Below, one piece after another: positions 1 to 8,564 of a DNA stretch of 20,983 nucleotides. The stretch's first letter is position 1, and each line of letters opens with the position of its first letter. The translations under genes and the position numbers were made by a program. The notes under the pieces were generated by a model. That model had not been told where the DNA came from. It worked only from the letters and a program-made list of their open reading frames with translations, and made no database searches. Source of the stretch: an uncultured Marmoricola sp. (GTDB lineage Bacteria; Actinomycetota; Actinomycetes; Propionibacteriales; Nocardioidaceae); assembly GCF_943913695.1 (NCBI RefSeq), contig NZ_CALTZE010000070.1, positions 1-20,983 on the forward strand, written 5' to 3'.

Positions 1-3000
1 GGGGCGTCGAGGTCACAGCTCGCGGTCGCCACGGAGCAGGTCCACCCGGCGCCGGAGATCGCCGTCAGCGTCGTGCCCGCGGGCACCTGCTCAGCGACCC
101 GGACCGCCGCGGCGTCCGAGGGGCCGGCGTTGGTGACCACGACCTGGTAGGCGATCGTGCCGCCCGCGTCGACGCTCTGCGCCGCGGCGGTCTTGCTCAC
201 GGTGAGGTCGGCCCGGGTGATGATCCTCGTGTCGTCGGTGTCGGAGTTGTTGGTCGGGTCGCGGTCGTCCTGGCCCTGCGGACCGGCCACGCTCGCGCGG
301 TTGACCAGGATCCCGGGCAGCGTCGCCGGGGCCACGCGGGCCACGACGGTGACCTGGAAGCTGCCGCCGGCGGCGAGTCCCGACGTACGCGTGGAGGTGG
401 CCGTCGCGCCGTCGCCGGAGCAGCTGCCTGCGCTCACGCTCACGCACGTCATGCCCGCGGGGAGGGCGTCGGTCACCGTGATGGGTCCGGCGCTCGCCGA
501 GGGGCCGTCGTTGGTGACGGTGAGGGTGTAGGTGACCTGCTCCCCCGCCCGGGTCTCCTCGGGGGTGTGGGTCTTCTCGATGGCCAGGTCCGCGGACACA
601 GCCGCCGGGTCGGTGGTATCGGTGTCGCGGTTGTTGCCCGGCACCGGGTCGTCGGTGCCCGAGTCGACGGTCGCGGCGTTCTCCACAGCGCCGGTGTGGT
701 CGGGGTCGACCCGCACCACCAGGTCGAAGCCGGCCACGTTGGAGGAGTCGGTCGCGTCGGCGGACAGGCGACCGGGCAGCTCGCAGGTGACCGTGCCGCC
801 GTAGCCCTCGGTGCTCTCGCCGGCCACGGAGCAGGTCCACGGGCTGCCCGCGCCGCCACGGACGAAGGCCAGGTAGTCGGGCAGCTCGTCGGACACCACG
901 ACCTCCGTGGCGTCCGAGGGCCCGAGGTTGGTGATCGTGAACGAGAACGTGCCCTCCTCGCCCGCGGTGAAGGGTGCCGTGTGGTACTTCTCGATCGCCA
1001 GGTCGGCCGACGTCCGGGGCGTCAGCGACGCGTCGTCGTCGTTGTTGCCGGGGACGGGGTCAGGCGTGGTGCCCTGCACCTCGGCGAGGTTGACGATGGC
1101 CGCGGTGCGGTCGGAGCCGACGACCGCGCTGAAGGTGATCTGCGGCATCGGACCGACCGCGCGCACGTCGCTGCGGTCGCAGGTCAGGGTGCCGGCGGCG
1201 AAGCCGCACTCCCAGCCGGTGCCTGCCGCCGAGCCGGCGACGTAGGTGAGGCCTGCGGGGAGCTCGTCGGTGACCCGGATGCGCCCGCGGTGCTCCGAGG
1301 GTCCGAGGTTGCTCACGTCGAGGGTGTAGGACGCCACGCCCCCGGCCGTGACCGGCCCGTTGGCGAGCGTCTTGGTGATCGCCAGGTCGGCCGCGGCGGT
1401 GACGCTCACGGCGTCCTCGGTCTCGTCGTTGTCCGGCTCGGGGTCGTAGGTGCGGCCGTCGACCGTGGCGCTGTTGACCAGCTCGGCACCGGGGTCGGTG
1501 CTCGCGGGCACGGTGCCCGACACGGTCAGCGTGCGCGAGCCGCCCGGGTCGATCGAGCCCGTCGAGATGCAGGTGATCGTCGCGGTGCCGCTGCAGCTCC
1601 ACCCGGCGCCCGTCGCGTCGACGTCGGTCAGCACGGCGGGCGGGGTGTCGGTCACGGTGAAGGGACCGACCGCGGGGTCGGGTCCGTTGTTGGTGACCGT
1701 CACGGTCCAGGTGACGACACCGCCCGCGACCGGGTCGGCGGCGGTCTTCTCGACCTCGAGGTCGGCGGAGTGGATCCGCGCCTCGGCGGTGTCGGGAGGC
1801 CCGTTGAAGGGGGTGCCGTCGTCACCGGAGGTGTTGCCGTTGGCGTCCTCGGCCGTCGTGGCCGCGGTGTTGGTGTGCGCGACCGTGCTGCCCACCCCGG
1901 GCGTCGTGGCCACGGAGGCCTGCGGCGTGGCGGTGAAGGTCACCACGATCGTCTGACCCCGGGCGGTCAGGGTGCCGAGGTCGGTCCAGGTCAGGGTGCG
2001 GTCGCCCGCGCCGCCCTGTGTGGGGTTGACCCTGGTGGCGGTGGCACCGTTGACCGAGACCTGGGCCGAGCCGGAGTCGTAGGCCCAGCCGACGGGCAGG
2101 GTGTCGACGACGTCGACGTCGTGGGCGGTGACGGCGGAGTCGCTGGTGACGGTGACCTGCCAGCCCTTGGACTCGCCGATGTAGGCGAGGGCGCCGCCGA
2201 CGACGACCTTGTCGACGACCACGCGGGGCAGCTCGGGGCTGACCGTCGCGGTGTCCTGGACGGGGCCGTAGGTGCGGCCTCCGCCGTCGATCGAGCGGTA
2301 GGACGGCACCCGCGCGGTGTTGACCCGGGGCGTCAGCGGCGCCGGGGAGGCCAGCTCGGCGTCGTAGGTCAGCAGCAGCGCCGACGCGTCGACGGTCAGC
2401 GGGTCGGGCAGGGTCCAGGTGATGGTGCCGCCCCCAGTGACCGGGTCGGCGCCCGTGAGCACGCCCCCGTTGCTGATCGAGCCGGCGTCGACGACCACGC
2501 CGCTCGGCACGGTGTCGACCACGGTGCCGTCGTAGGCCGCGCTCGTGCCGTTGTTGTCGACCGAGACGGTGTAGGTGAAGGTGTCGCCGGGGGTCGGGGT
2601 GGCGTCGCTGACGCTCTTGTCGATCACCAGGGCGGGCTCGACCACGGTGACCGTGGCGGCGTCGGTGTTGCTCTGCTGCGCCGGGGTCTGCTCGACCGAG
2701 GTCGGGTCGGCACCGTTGGCGAGGTCCCACCCGAACGTGGCGGAGTTGGTCAGGGCGTCCCCGGCCTCGTTGGAGGCGACGTCGGCGACCACGGCGGTGT
2801 AGTCGAGGGTGACCGTGCGCACCCCGGGGGCCGCGGTGAGGTCACCGAGCGTCCAGCCGATGCGCTGACCCGAGGAGGTGAGCGGCGTCGCCGTCACCGA
2901 GCAGGCAGGCGCGCACGTCGCTCCCTGCAGCTGGACCGTCGCCGGGTCGATGCCCACCGGCAGCGTGTCGCGCAGCACGGTGTCGTAGAAGTTGACCTGG

Positions 3001-6000
3001 GCGGGCAGCACGACCTCGACGGAGAACGACGCCCGCTGGCCGATGGCGCGGGTGGGAGTGCTCGTCGACTTCTGCAGCTGCGCGCCGTCGACGGTGACGG
3101 TCTCGGTGGCCGAGGCGCCGTAGCTGCGCTCCACGGGCGCGACGCCCGCCATGCTGCTGCCGGTGAGGTTGGCGGTGTTGACGTAGCTCGCCGCACCGGC
3201 GGACTCGTCGGTGATGCGGGCGACGTAGGTCGCGGTGGGCTGGGTGCCGCCGGCGGCGACGTCACCGATCTCCCAGCGGATCCGTGTGGTGCCGGCGGCG
3301 CAGCCGTTGGTGCCGTCGCCCGGCGCCTGGCTCAGGGTGCCGGCGGTCGGCGTGCCGAGGCTGCGCACCACGAGGCCGTCGGGCACGCAGTCGACCTCGA
3401 AGGCGTCGTGCAGGATCGGGCGTCCGGCGACGTTGCCCGGCGTCAGGGTGTAGGTGATGTCCTGGCCCACGACCGGGGTGTCGTCGTCGACGACCTTGGT
3501 CAGCGTCGGCGACGGCTCGATCACGGTCACGCTGCGGGAGGCGGTCACGGCGGTGAGCGCGGTGCCGCCGACACTCGCGTTGCTCGCGAAGCGTGCGGTG
3601 TTGGTGCGCGAGACGCCCTGGGTGTTGGAGCCGACGTCGGCGACCCTCGCCCGGATCGTCACCCGGAAGCTCTGCGGCGTGGCCGTGGCGTTGGTGTAGG
3701 TGGCGGGCAGCGTGACGGTGCCGTTGGCGCTGTTGAAGGTGACGCCGTCGGGCAGCGTCGAGGTGTAGGTGGCGCCGTCGGCGGAGTACTCCGCCGCCGC
3801 GGAGAGGAACGTGATGCCGGTGGGCATCGGGTCGCTCAGGACGCCGTTGAAGACCGAGGAGCGCGCGGGCACGGTGCCGACGACCGTGTAGGTGATGCCC
3901 TCGCCGATGACCCCCTGCAGGGCGGCGTTGTTGGGGTCGGCGGCGGGGAGGATGTCGGTCGTGGCGGCCTTGGTCAGCCCCAGCGCAGCGGTGCGGACGT
4001 TGTGCTCGGCCGGCGTGACGGCCGGTACGTCGGCCGAGCCCGCGGGCAGCGAGCTGTCGATGTTGTTGGCCGGCTGGTGCTGGGCGAGGGTCTCGGTGTT
4101 GGTGGGCGTGGCGTAGGTCGACACGTGCGCGGTGTTGGTGAAGGTCGTGACGTTGCGCGGCGTCGGGGGCACGGTCCACACGAAGGTCAGGTTGCGCGTC
4201 GTGCCCGGAGCGATGGTGACCGTGTCGGGCAGGTCCCAGCGGATCGCGCTGCGCGAGCCGTTGCCCGTGAAGGAGGGGTGCCCGGCATCGCTCGGGTCCG
4301 TGCAGCGTCCGGCGTCGGAGATGCTCGAGATCTGCGCACACGTCACCCCGGCGGGCAGCACGTCCCACACGTCGGGGCCGACGACCGCGACGTTGCTGCG
4401 GTTGCCCGCGGTGCCGGCGTTGGTGACGCCGACGGTGTAGGTGAGCACGTCGCCGCCGGCGACCGTGCCGGGGTTGGCGGCCGACCCCGGCACCGTGCTG
4501 CCGCCACGGGTCGCGGCCTTGGCGACCGTGACGGGCGGGGCCGCGGCCACCGAGAAGTCGACGCTGTCGCGCAGGAAGCCGACGGTGCCGTCGGTGCTGG
4601 TGTAGCGCAGCTTCATCAGGTTGCCGGTCAGGTCCGGCGCCGGGCCGGTCGGCGGTGCGGTGACGCGGCCCGAGATCGTGTAGTCGAAGACACCGCCTGC
4701 GGCGACGAAGCGGTTGCCGCCGGCGGCGGTGCCGACGTTCCACGTCAGCGGGTCGCTGCCGACCAGGTCGGCAGCGACGTTGTTGGCGGCGCCGGGGGTC
4801 GCCGAGCCCGCCTCGTAGGTGACGTAGGAGGGCAGGAAGTCGGTCACCACGGCGTTCTTGGTGGAGTTGGCGTCCGAGAAGTCCACCCGCAGCCGGAAGC
4901 AGACCCGGTCGCCCTCGCGGAAGGTCACCGACGGGTCGGTGGCGGGCTGCGCGTCGGTGTAGGTGCCGCCTGCGCAGGCGTAGGGCGTCACCTGCGGCTT
5001 GATCGTCTTGGTCAGCGACGGCGCGTCGGAGGTGAGCGTGGCCGCGGAGTCGTCCCGGATGCCGGTGATGGTGCCGGCCGGCGAGGGAGCGTTGACCCCG
5101 GGCAGCGTGGTGGTGGCGCCGGTGAGCGCGACCTCGTTGGTGTAGCTGTCGCCGGAGACGGTGGGGTCGCGGTCGCCCCTGTCGTACGTCGCACGCATGC
5201 GCGCCTGGTAGGTGATGCGGTAGTCGCTGTTGTCGGCCAGCGAGGCGAGCGGCGTGAAGGTGACGACGTAGCTGCCGTCGCTCTCCTGCACCGTGGACGC
5301 GAAGTCGACCCCGGCGGGTGTGACGCTGCCCGCGATCGGGGTCAGGCCGTCGGGCAACCGGTCGACGATCGAGATGCCGGCCGCGTCGGCGTACTCCCCC
5401 GTGCGCACGCGCAGGGTGTAGGTCGCGATGCCGCCTGCGCGGAAGGTGCCGGGCGAGACGCTCTTGACCAGCGCGAGGTCCTCCGCGGTCACGGTGAGCC
5501 GGTCGGAGTCGACCACCTCGGCCTGGGTGCCGGGCGCGGTGGTGCCGGTGTAGGTGCCGGCGACGGTCGCGAGGTTGGTCAGCGCCTGCTCGGTGGTGGT
5601 CTCACGGGTGGACGCCCCCGTGTTGTTGTCGAGGTTGGCCGCCTGGGCGCCGCTCTGCGGGGTCGGACCGCCGACGAAGAGCACGTTGGCGCGCTGCGGG
5701 ATGCCGGCCCGGTAGCGGATCAGGCGCGTGGCGCCGGAGGCGACGTTGGAGAGCTGCCAGGTCACCTGGGTGTAGACACCGGCAGAGAGTCCCTGGGGGT
5801 TGCCGGCGGTGAGCGCGACGGTCTCGACCCGCGACGGGGTGGGGCAGTCAGCCGTCACGTCGGGGACCTGGTCGAGCCGGCCCGCGCCGGGATACTCCAC
5901 CGTGCCCGCGGCGGTGTTGTCGGCCGTGCCGCAGCCGAGGAACTCCAGCTGGGCGGGCAGGTAGTCGACGACCGTGACGCCGTTGGTGGCGTTGCTGCCG

Positions 6001-6671
6001 TTGTTCTCCACGGTCAGGGTGTAGACCGTCGACTGGTCGTGCACGCCACGCAGCAGCTCGTGCTCCGGGCTGGGCTCGGACTTGGAGATGGTGATGGCCG
6101 TGATCGCGGTCGTCTTGGCCCCCGAGGTGCCGGTCAGCGTGAAGCTGCCGGGCACGACGTCGCCCGTGCCGCTGAAGCGGGGGACGGTGCGCGGGTCGCT
6201 GTGGGCGTACGCCGACGCCGTGTTGCTCACCGTCGAGCCGACCGGGTAGGCCGCGGCGCCGGGGGTGGCGCGGAAGGTGAGGGTCTGGGTCGCGCCCACG
6301 GGAAGATCGCTGACGTTGCTCCAGATCAGCGTCTGCTGCCCGGCGTTGACCACCACGCGGGGCTCGCCCAGGGAGGACGGGCTGGTCGAGCCGGGGACGT
6401 AGGTCAGGCCGGCCGGGAGGGCGTCACGGAAGGAGAGGTTGTACTCCGGCACGTCGCCGGTGTTGCGCGCGGTGAGCGTGTAGGTGATCTGGTTGCCCAC
6501 GAGCACGCTGTCGTTGCCGCCCTTGGTCACGGTCATCGCGGGTGCGGCCACCGCCGGGGTGGCGGGTAGCAGCACCATGAGCGAGCCCAGGAGCACCGCG
6601 GTCAGGACCGCGCCGAGGGCCTGCCGGAGCCGTCGCGAGGCGAGGGGGAGGAACGGGTGAGCGCCGGACAC
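1..6671 (-). CDS. Giant secreted DUF11 / isopeptide-domain repeat surface protein (C-terminus beyond window)
   Basis: A single frame stays open from GTG 6671 to base 1 (2223 codons, no stop seen), so the protein is larger than what is visible. The start is set by AAGGAG six bases upstream. Residues 1-42 form a signal peptide: a basic RR/R stretch, a hydrophobic core and an AVA|AP cleavage site. After it come 15 tandem modules of about 125-205 residues, each opening with a strand ending in Lys and a 'G..vtYtltv.N.G' segment, then 'v.D.lP.gl', and in most modules a closing 'N.A.V' strand. The last five visible modules are classic DUF11 (PF01345/TIGR01451) with ADLAIEK-like openings; the first ten are more divergent and closer to fimbrial D2-type domains. 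Many modules carry paired cysteines, fitting an exported protein. The likely role is an adhesin or surface stalk. The anchor (LPXTG, membrane helix or none) cannot be seen. Confidence 0.93.
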   Translation of the reverse strand, partial: MSGAHPFLPLASRRLRQALGAVLTAVLLGSLMVLLPATPAVAAPAMTVTKGGNDSVLVGNQITYTLTARNTGDVPEYNLSFRDALPAGLTYVPGSTSPSSLGEPRVVVNAGQQTLIWSNVSDLPVGATQTLTFRATPGAAAYPVGSTVSNTASAYAHSDPRTVPRFSGTGDVVPGSFTLTGTSGAKTTAITAITISKSEPSPEHELLRGVHDQSTVYTLTVENNGSNATNGVTVVDYLPAQLEFLGCGTADNTAAGTVEYPGAGRLDQVPDVTADCPTPSRVETVALTAGNPQGLSAGVYTQVTWQLSNVASGATRLIRYRAGIPQRANVLFVGGPTPQSGAQAANLDNNTGASTRETTTEQALTNLATVAGTYTGTTAPGTQAEVVDSDRLTVTAEDLALVKSVSPGTFRAGGIATYTLRVRTGEYADAAGISIVDRLPDGLTPIAGSVTPAGVDFASTVQESDGSYVVTFTPLASLADNSDYRITYQARMRATYDRGDRDPTVSGDSYTNEVALTGATTTLPGVNAPSPAGTITGIRDDSAATLTSDAPSLTKTIKPQVTPYACAGGTYTDAQPATDPSVTFREGDRVCFRLRVDFSDANSTKNAVVTDFLPSYVTYEAGSATPGAANNVAADLVGSDPLTWNVGTAAGGNRFVAAGGVFDYTISGRVTAPPTGPAPDLTGNLMKLRYTSTDGTVGFLRDSVDFSVAAAPPVTVAKAATRGGSTVPGSAANPGTVAGGDVLTYTVGVTNAGTAGNRSNVAVVGPDVWDVLPAGVTCAQISSISDAGRCTDPSDAGHPSFTGNGSRSAIRWDLPDTVTIAPGTTRNLTFVWTVPPTPRNVTTFTNTAHVSTYATPTNTETLAQHQPANNIDSSLPAGSADVPAVTPAEHNVRTAALGLTKAATTDILPAADPNNAALQGVIGEGITYTVVGTVPARSSVFNGVLSDPMPTGITFLSAAAEYSADGATYTSTLPDGVTFNSANGTVTLPATYTNATATPQSFRVTIRARVADVGSNTQGVSRTNTARFASNASVGGTALTAVTASRSVTVIEPSPTLTKVVDDDTPVVGQDITYTLTPGNVAGRPILHDAFEVDCVPDGLVVRSLGTPTAGTLSQAPGDGTNGCAAGTTRIRWEIGDVAAGGTQPTATYVARITDESAGAASYVNTANLTGSSMAGVAPVERSYGASATETVTVDGAQLQKSTSTPTRAIGQRASFSVEVVLPAQVNFYDTVLRDTLPVGIDPATVQLQGATCAPACSVTATPLTSSGQRIGWTLGDLTAAPGVRTVTLDYTAVVADVASNEAGDALTNSATFGWDLANGADPTSVEQTPAQQSNTDAATVTVVEPALVIDKSVSDATPTPGDTFTYTVSVDNNGTSAAYDGTVVDTVPSGVVVDAGSISNGGVLTGADPVTGGGTITWTLPDPLTVDASALLLTYDAELASPAPLTPRVNTARVPSYRSIDGGGRTYGPVQDTATVSPELPRVVVDKVVVGGALAYIGESKGWQVTVTSDSAVTAHDVDVVDTLPVGWAYDSGSAQVSVNGATATRVNPTQGGAGDRTLTWTDLGTLTARGQTIVVTFTATPQASVATTPGVGSTVAHTNTAATTAEDANGNTSGDDGTPFNGPPDTAEARIHSADLEVEKTAADPVAGGVVTWTVTVTNNGPDPAVGPFTVTDTPPAVLTDVDATGAGWSCSGTATITCISTGSIDPGGSRTLTVSGTVPASTDPGAELVNSATVDGRTYDPEPDNDETEDAVSVTAAADLAITKTLANGPVTAGGVASYTLDVSNLGPSEHRGRIRVTDELPAGLTYVAGSAAGTGWECGFAAGTLTCDRSDVRAVGPMPQITFSAVVGSDRTAAIVNLAEVQGTTPDPVPGNNDDDASLTPRTSADLAIEKYHTAPFTAGEEGTFSFTITNLGPSDATEVVVSDELPDYLAFVRGGAGSPWTCSVAGESTEGYGGTVTCELPGRLSADATDSSNVAGFDLVVRVDPDHTGAVENAATVDSGTDDPVPGNNRDTDTTDPAAVSADLAIEKTHTPEETRAGEQVTYTLTVTNDGPSASAGPITVTDALPAGMTCVSVSAGSCSGDGATATSTRTSGLAAGGSFQVTVVARVAPATLPGILVNRASVAGPQGQDDRDPTNNSDTDDTRIITRADLTVSKTAAAQSVDAGGTIAYQVVVTNAGPSDAAAVRVAEQVPAGTTLTAISGAGWTCSVATASCDLDA
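3..6536 (-). repeat. Tandem array of 15 DUF11-like modules (protein-level repeat)
   Basis: The conserved module-opening lysines fall at residues 50, 197, 403, 555, 718, 901, 1059, 1201, 1352, 1488, 1642, 1767, 1895, 2033 and 2160. Spacing is 136-206 residues over the first eleven modules and 125-138 over the last four intervals. All fifteen positions lie in one frame, which argues against a frameshift or assembly error. The repeats are divergent at DNA level, so this is an old module array, not a recent tandem duplication. Confidence 0.88.
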
Positions 6672-6677
6672 GCAGGA

Positions 6678-6683
6678 CTCCTT
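6678..6683 (-). promoter_or_regulatory. Ribosome binding site of the DUF11 giant gene
   Basis: AAGGAG lies on the minus strand, six bases before GTG 6671. It decides the start: the next in-frame ATG (within LGSLM) would remove most of the signal peptide. Confidence 0.85.
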
Positions 6684-6685
6684 GA

Positions 6686-6739
6686 TGACGAGGAGCCGCG
6701 AGGCTCGTCAGGGGCGCGGGCAGGACGGACCTGCCCGCG
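6686..6739 (-). promoter_or_regulatory. Two adjacent hairpins in the presumed leader of the DUF11 gene
   Basis: Hairpin A pairs 6715-6724 with 6730-6739: ten perfect, almost all-GC pairs around a five-base loop. Hairpin B pairs 6686-6692 with 6704-6710 (seven pairs, TGACGAG/CTCGTCA). A competing inner pairing, 6693-6697 with 6702-6706, closes a four-base loop. Hairpin B ends two bases before the ribosome binding site. The pair could be a translational or attenuation control of the giant gene. Hairpin A might instead be a terminator for ilvD, about 130 bases past its stop; neither strand shows a clear T-tract. Confidence 0.55.
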
Positions 6740-6752
6740 GTGCAGCCTCAGC

Positions 6753-6771
6753 ATCATGTCGTGTGCACGAC
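6753..6771 (-). promoter_or_regulatory. Candidate -10 box and operator-like dyad before the DUF11 gene
   Basis: GTCGTGTGCACGAC (6758-6771) is a perfect 6-2-6 inverted repeat. On the minus strand it abuts CATGAT (6753-6758), four of six matches to TATAAT, which would give a leader of about 75 bases. No convincing -35 box is visible. The regulator is unknown; the dyad is sequence-based and the promoter is inference. Confidence 0.35.
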
Positions 6772-6869
6772 GGTCTTGGGTAGAAATCGGCAGATTCCGC
6801 GCACAGGCTCGTCCAGGCTGGTCCAGACCGGGCCAACCGGGCCTCCCTGGTCGGGACCCGGCTCCAGGT

Positions 6870-8564
6870 TCAGCCGCAGACCGCGCCGTGGGCGGCGGAC
6901 CGGACGACCTGGGCGTACTTGCCGAGGACGCCGCGGGTGTACTTCGCGGGGCGGGGCGACCAGCCCTCGCGTCGGGTGGCCAGCTCCTCCTCGTCGACGT
7001 CGACGTGGAGGGTGCGGCCGGCCACGTCGAGGGTGATCCGGTCGCCGTCGCGCACGAAGGCGATGGGGCCGGCGTCGACGGCCTCGGGCGCGATGTGGCC
7101 GACGCAGAGCCCGGTGGTGCCCCCGGAGAAGCGCCCGTCGGTGATCAGCAGGACGTCCTTGCCGAGGCCGGCGCCCTTGATCGCCCCGGTGATGGCGAGC
7201 ATCTCGCGCATGCCGGGCCCACCCTTGGGTCCCTCGTAGCGGATCACCACGACGTCCCCGGCCGTGATGCCGCCCTCCTCGAGGGCGTCCATCGCGGCGC
7301 GCTCGCCGTCGAAGACCCGGGCGGTGCCGGTGAAGGTCGAGTCGTCGAACCCCGCCGACTTCACCACCGCGCCCTCGGGGGCGAGCGAGCCCTTGAGGAT
7401 GGTCAGGCCGCCGGTGGCGTGGATCGGGCTGTCGAGCGGGCGGATGACCTCGCCGTCGATGCCACCGGGGGCGAGCTCGGCGAGGTTCTCGGCCATCGTC
7501 CTGCCGGTGACGGTCAGGCAGTCGCCGTGCATCAGGCCCGCGTCGAGCAGGGCCTTCATCACGACGGGGATGCCGCCGATCTTGTCGACGTCGTTCATCA
7601 CGAAGCGGCCGAAGGGCTTCAGGTCGCCCAGGTGCGGCACCCGGTCGCCGACGCGGTTGAAGTCGTCGAGGGTCAGGTCGACCTCGGCCTCGCGGGCGAT
7701 CGCCAGCAGGTGGAGCACCGCGTTGGTGGAGCCACCCAGCGCCATCACCACGGCGATGGCGTTCTCGAAGGCCTCCTTGGTCAGGATCTGGCGGGCGGTG
7801 ATGCCGCGCCGCAGCATCTCGACCACGGCCTCCCCGGAGCGGTGCGCGAAGCCGTCGCGACGCCGGTCGACCGCGGGCGGGGCCGCCGAGCCGGGCAGCG
7901 ACATGCCGAGGGCCTCGGCGACGGCGGCCATCGTGTTGGCGGTGTACATGCCGCCGCACGCGCCCTCCCCCGGGCAGATCGCCCGCTCGATGCGGTCGAC
8001 CTCGTCGCGCGAGATACGGCCGGCGAGGCACGCGCCGACGGCCTCGAAGGCGTCGATGATGGTGACGTCCTGGCCGTCGACCTGGCCGGGCATGATCGAG
8101 CCGGCGTAGAGGAAGACACTGGCCAGGTCGAGCCTCGCGGCGGCCATCAGCATGCCGGGCAGCGACTTGTCGCAGCCCGCGAGCGTGACCGAGCCGTCGA
8201 GCCGCTCGGCCATCATCACGGTCTCGACCGAGTCGGCGATGACCTCGCGCGAGACCAGCGAGAAGTGCATCCCCTCGTGACCCATCGAGATGCCGTCGGA
8301 GACCGAGATCGTCCCGAACTCCAGGGGGTAGCCGCCGGCCGCGTGCACGCCGTGCTTGACCGCCTGCGCGAGGCGCTGCAGCGAGAGGTTGCAGGGGGTG
8401 ATCTCGTTCCAGCTCGACGCCACGCCGATCTGCGGCTTGGCCCAGTCGTCGTCGCCCATGCCCACCGCGCGCAGCATCCCGCGCGCCGCGGCCCGCTCCA
8501 GGCCGTCGGTGACATCGCGTGAGCGGGGCTTGATGTCGGGGCTGTCGGCGGTCGGGCTGGTCAT
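6870..8564 (-). CDS. ilvD: Dihydroxy-acid dehydratase
   Basis: This cytosolic Fe-S enzyme dehydrates 2,3-dihydroxy-isovalerate and 2,3-dihydroxy-3-methylvalerate to the 2-oxo acids, the penultimate step of valine and isoleucine synthesis (also feeding leucine and pantothenate). At 564 residues it has normal family length. The three family cysteines are present: Cys58 in TPCN, Cys131 in GCDKSLPGM and Cys203 in GEGACGGMYTANTM. Other landmarks are SVSDGISMGHEGM (88-100), GGSTNAVLHLL and LITDGRFSGGTTGLCVGHI near the C-terminus. ATG 8564 lies inside the stop of the upstream kinase gene (ATGA, 4-base overlap), so expression is probably by translational coupling. No other ilv gene is in the window. 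Confidence 0.97.
   Translation of the reverse strand: MTSPTADSPDIKPRSRDVTDGLERAAARGMLRAVGMGDDDWAKPQIGVASSWNEITPCNLSLQRLAQAVKHGVHAAGGYPLEFGTISVSDGISMGHEGMHFSLVSREVIADSVETVMMAERLDGSVTLAGCDKSLPGMLMAAARLDLASVFLYAGSIMPGQVDGQDVTIIDAFEAVGACLAGRISRDEVDRIERAICPGEGACGGMYTANTMAAVAEALGMSLPGSAAPPAVDRRRDGFAHRSGEAVVEMLRRGITARQILTKEAFENAIAVVMALGGSTNAVLHLLAIAREAEVDLTLDDFNRVGDRVPHLGDLKPFGRFVMNDVDKIGGIPVVMKALLDAGLMHGDCLTVTGRTMAENLAELAPGGIDGEVIRPLDSPIHATGGLTILKGSLAPEGAVVKSAGFDDSTFTGTARVFDGERAAMDALEEGGITAGDVVVIRYEGPKGGPGMREMLAITGAIKGAGLGKDVLLITDGRFSGGTTGLCVGHIAPEAVDAGPIAFVRDGDRITLDVAGRTLHVDVDEEELATRREGWSPRPAKYTRGVLGKYAQVVRSAAHGAVCG

Noticed and set aside
567..6569. A 2000-codon open frame on the plus strand, antisense to the giant gene
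   Set aside because: Its product is a low-complexity Gly/Arg/Val/Asp/His sequence with no domain. It arises because GC-ending codons of the real gene leave the opposite strand free of stops. The minus-strand frame has a signal peptide, ribosome site and recognisable modules.
6828..6843. Tandem CCGGGCC copies downstream of ilvD as a repeat element
   Set aside because: Only two seven-base copies in very GC-rich DNA, which is not distinguishable from chance.
6657..8522. A 621-codon plus-strand frame antisense to ilvD
   Set aside because: ilvD on the minus strand is unmistakable, and the plus frame has low-complexity composition with no motif.
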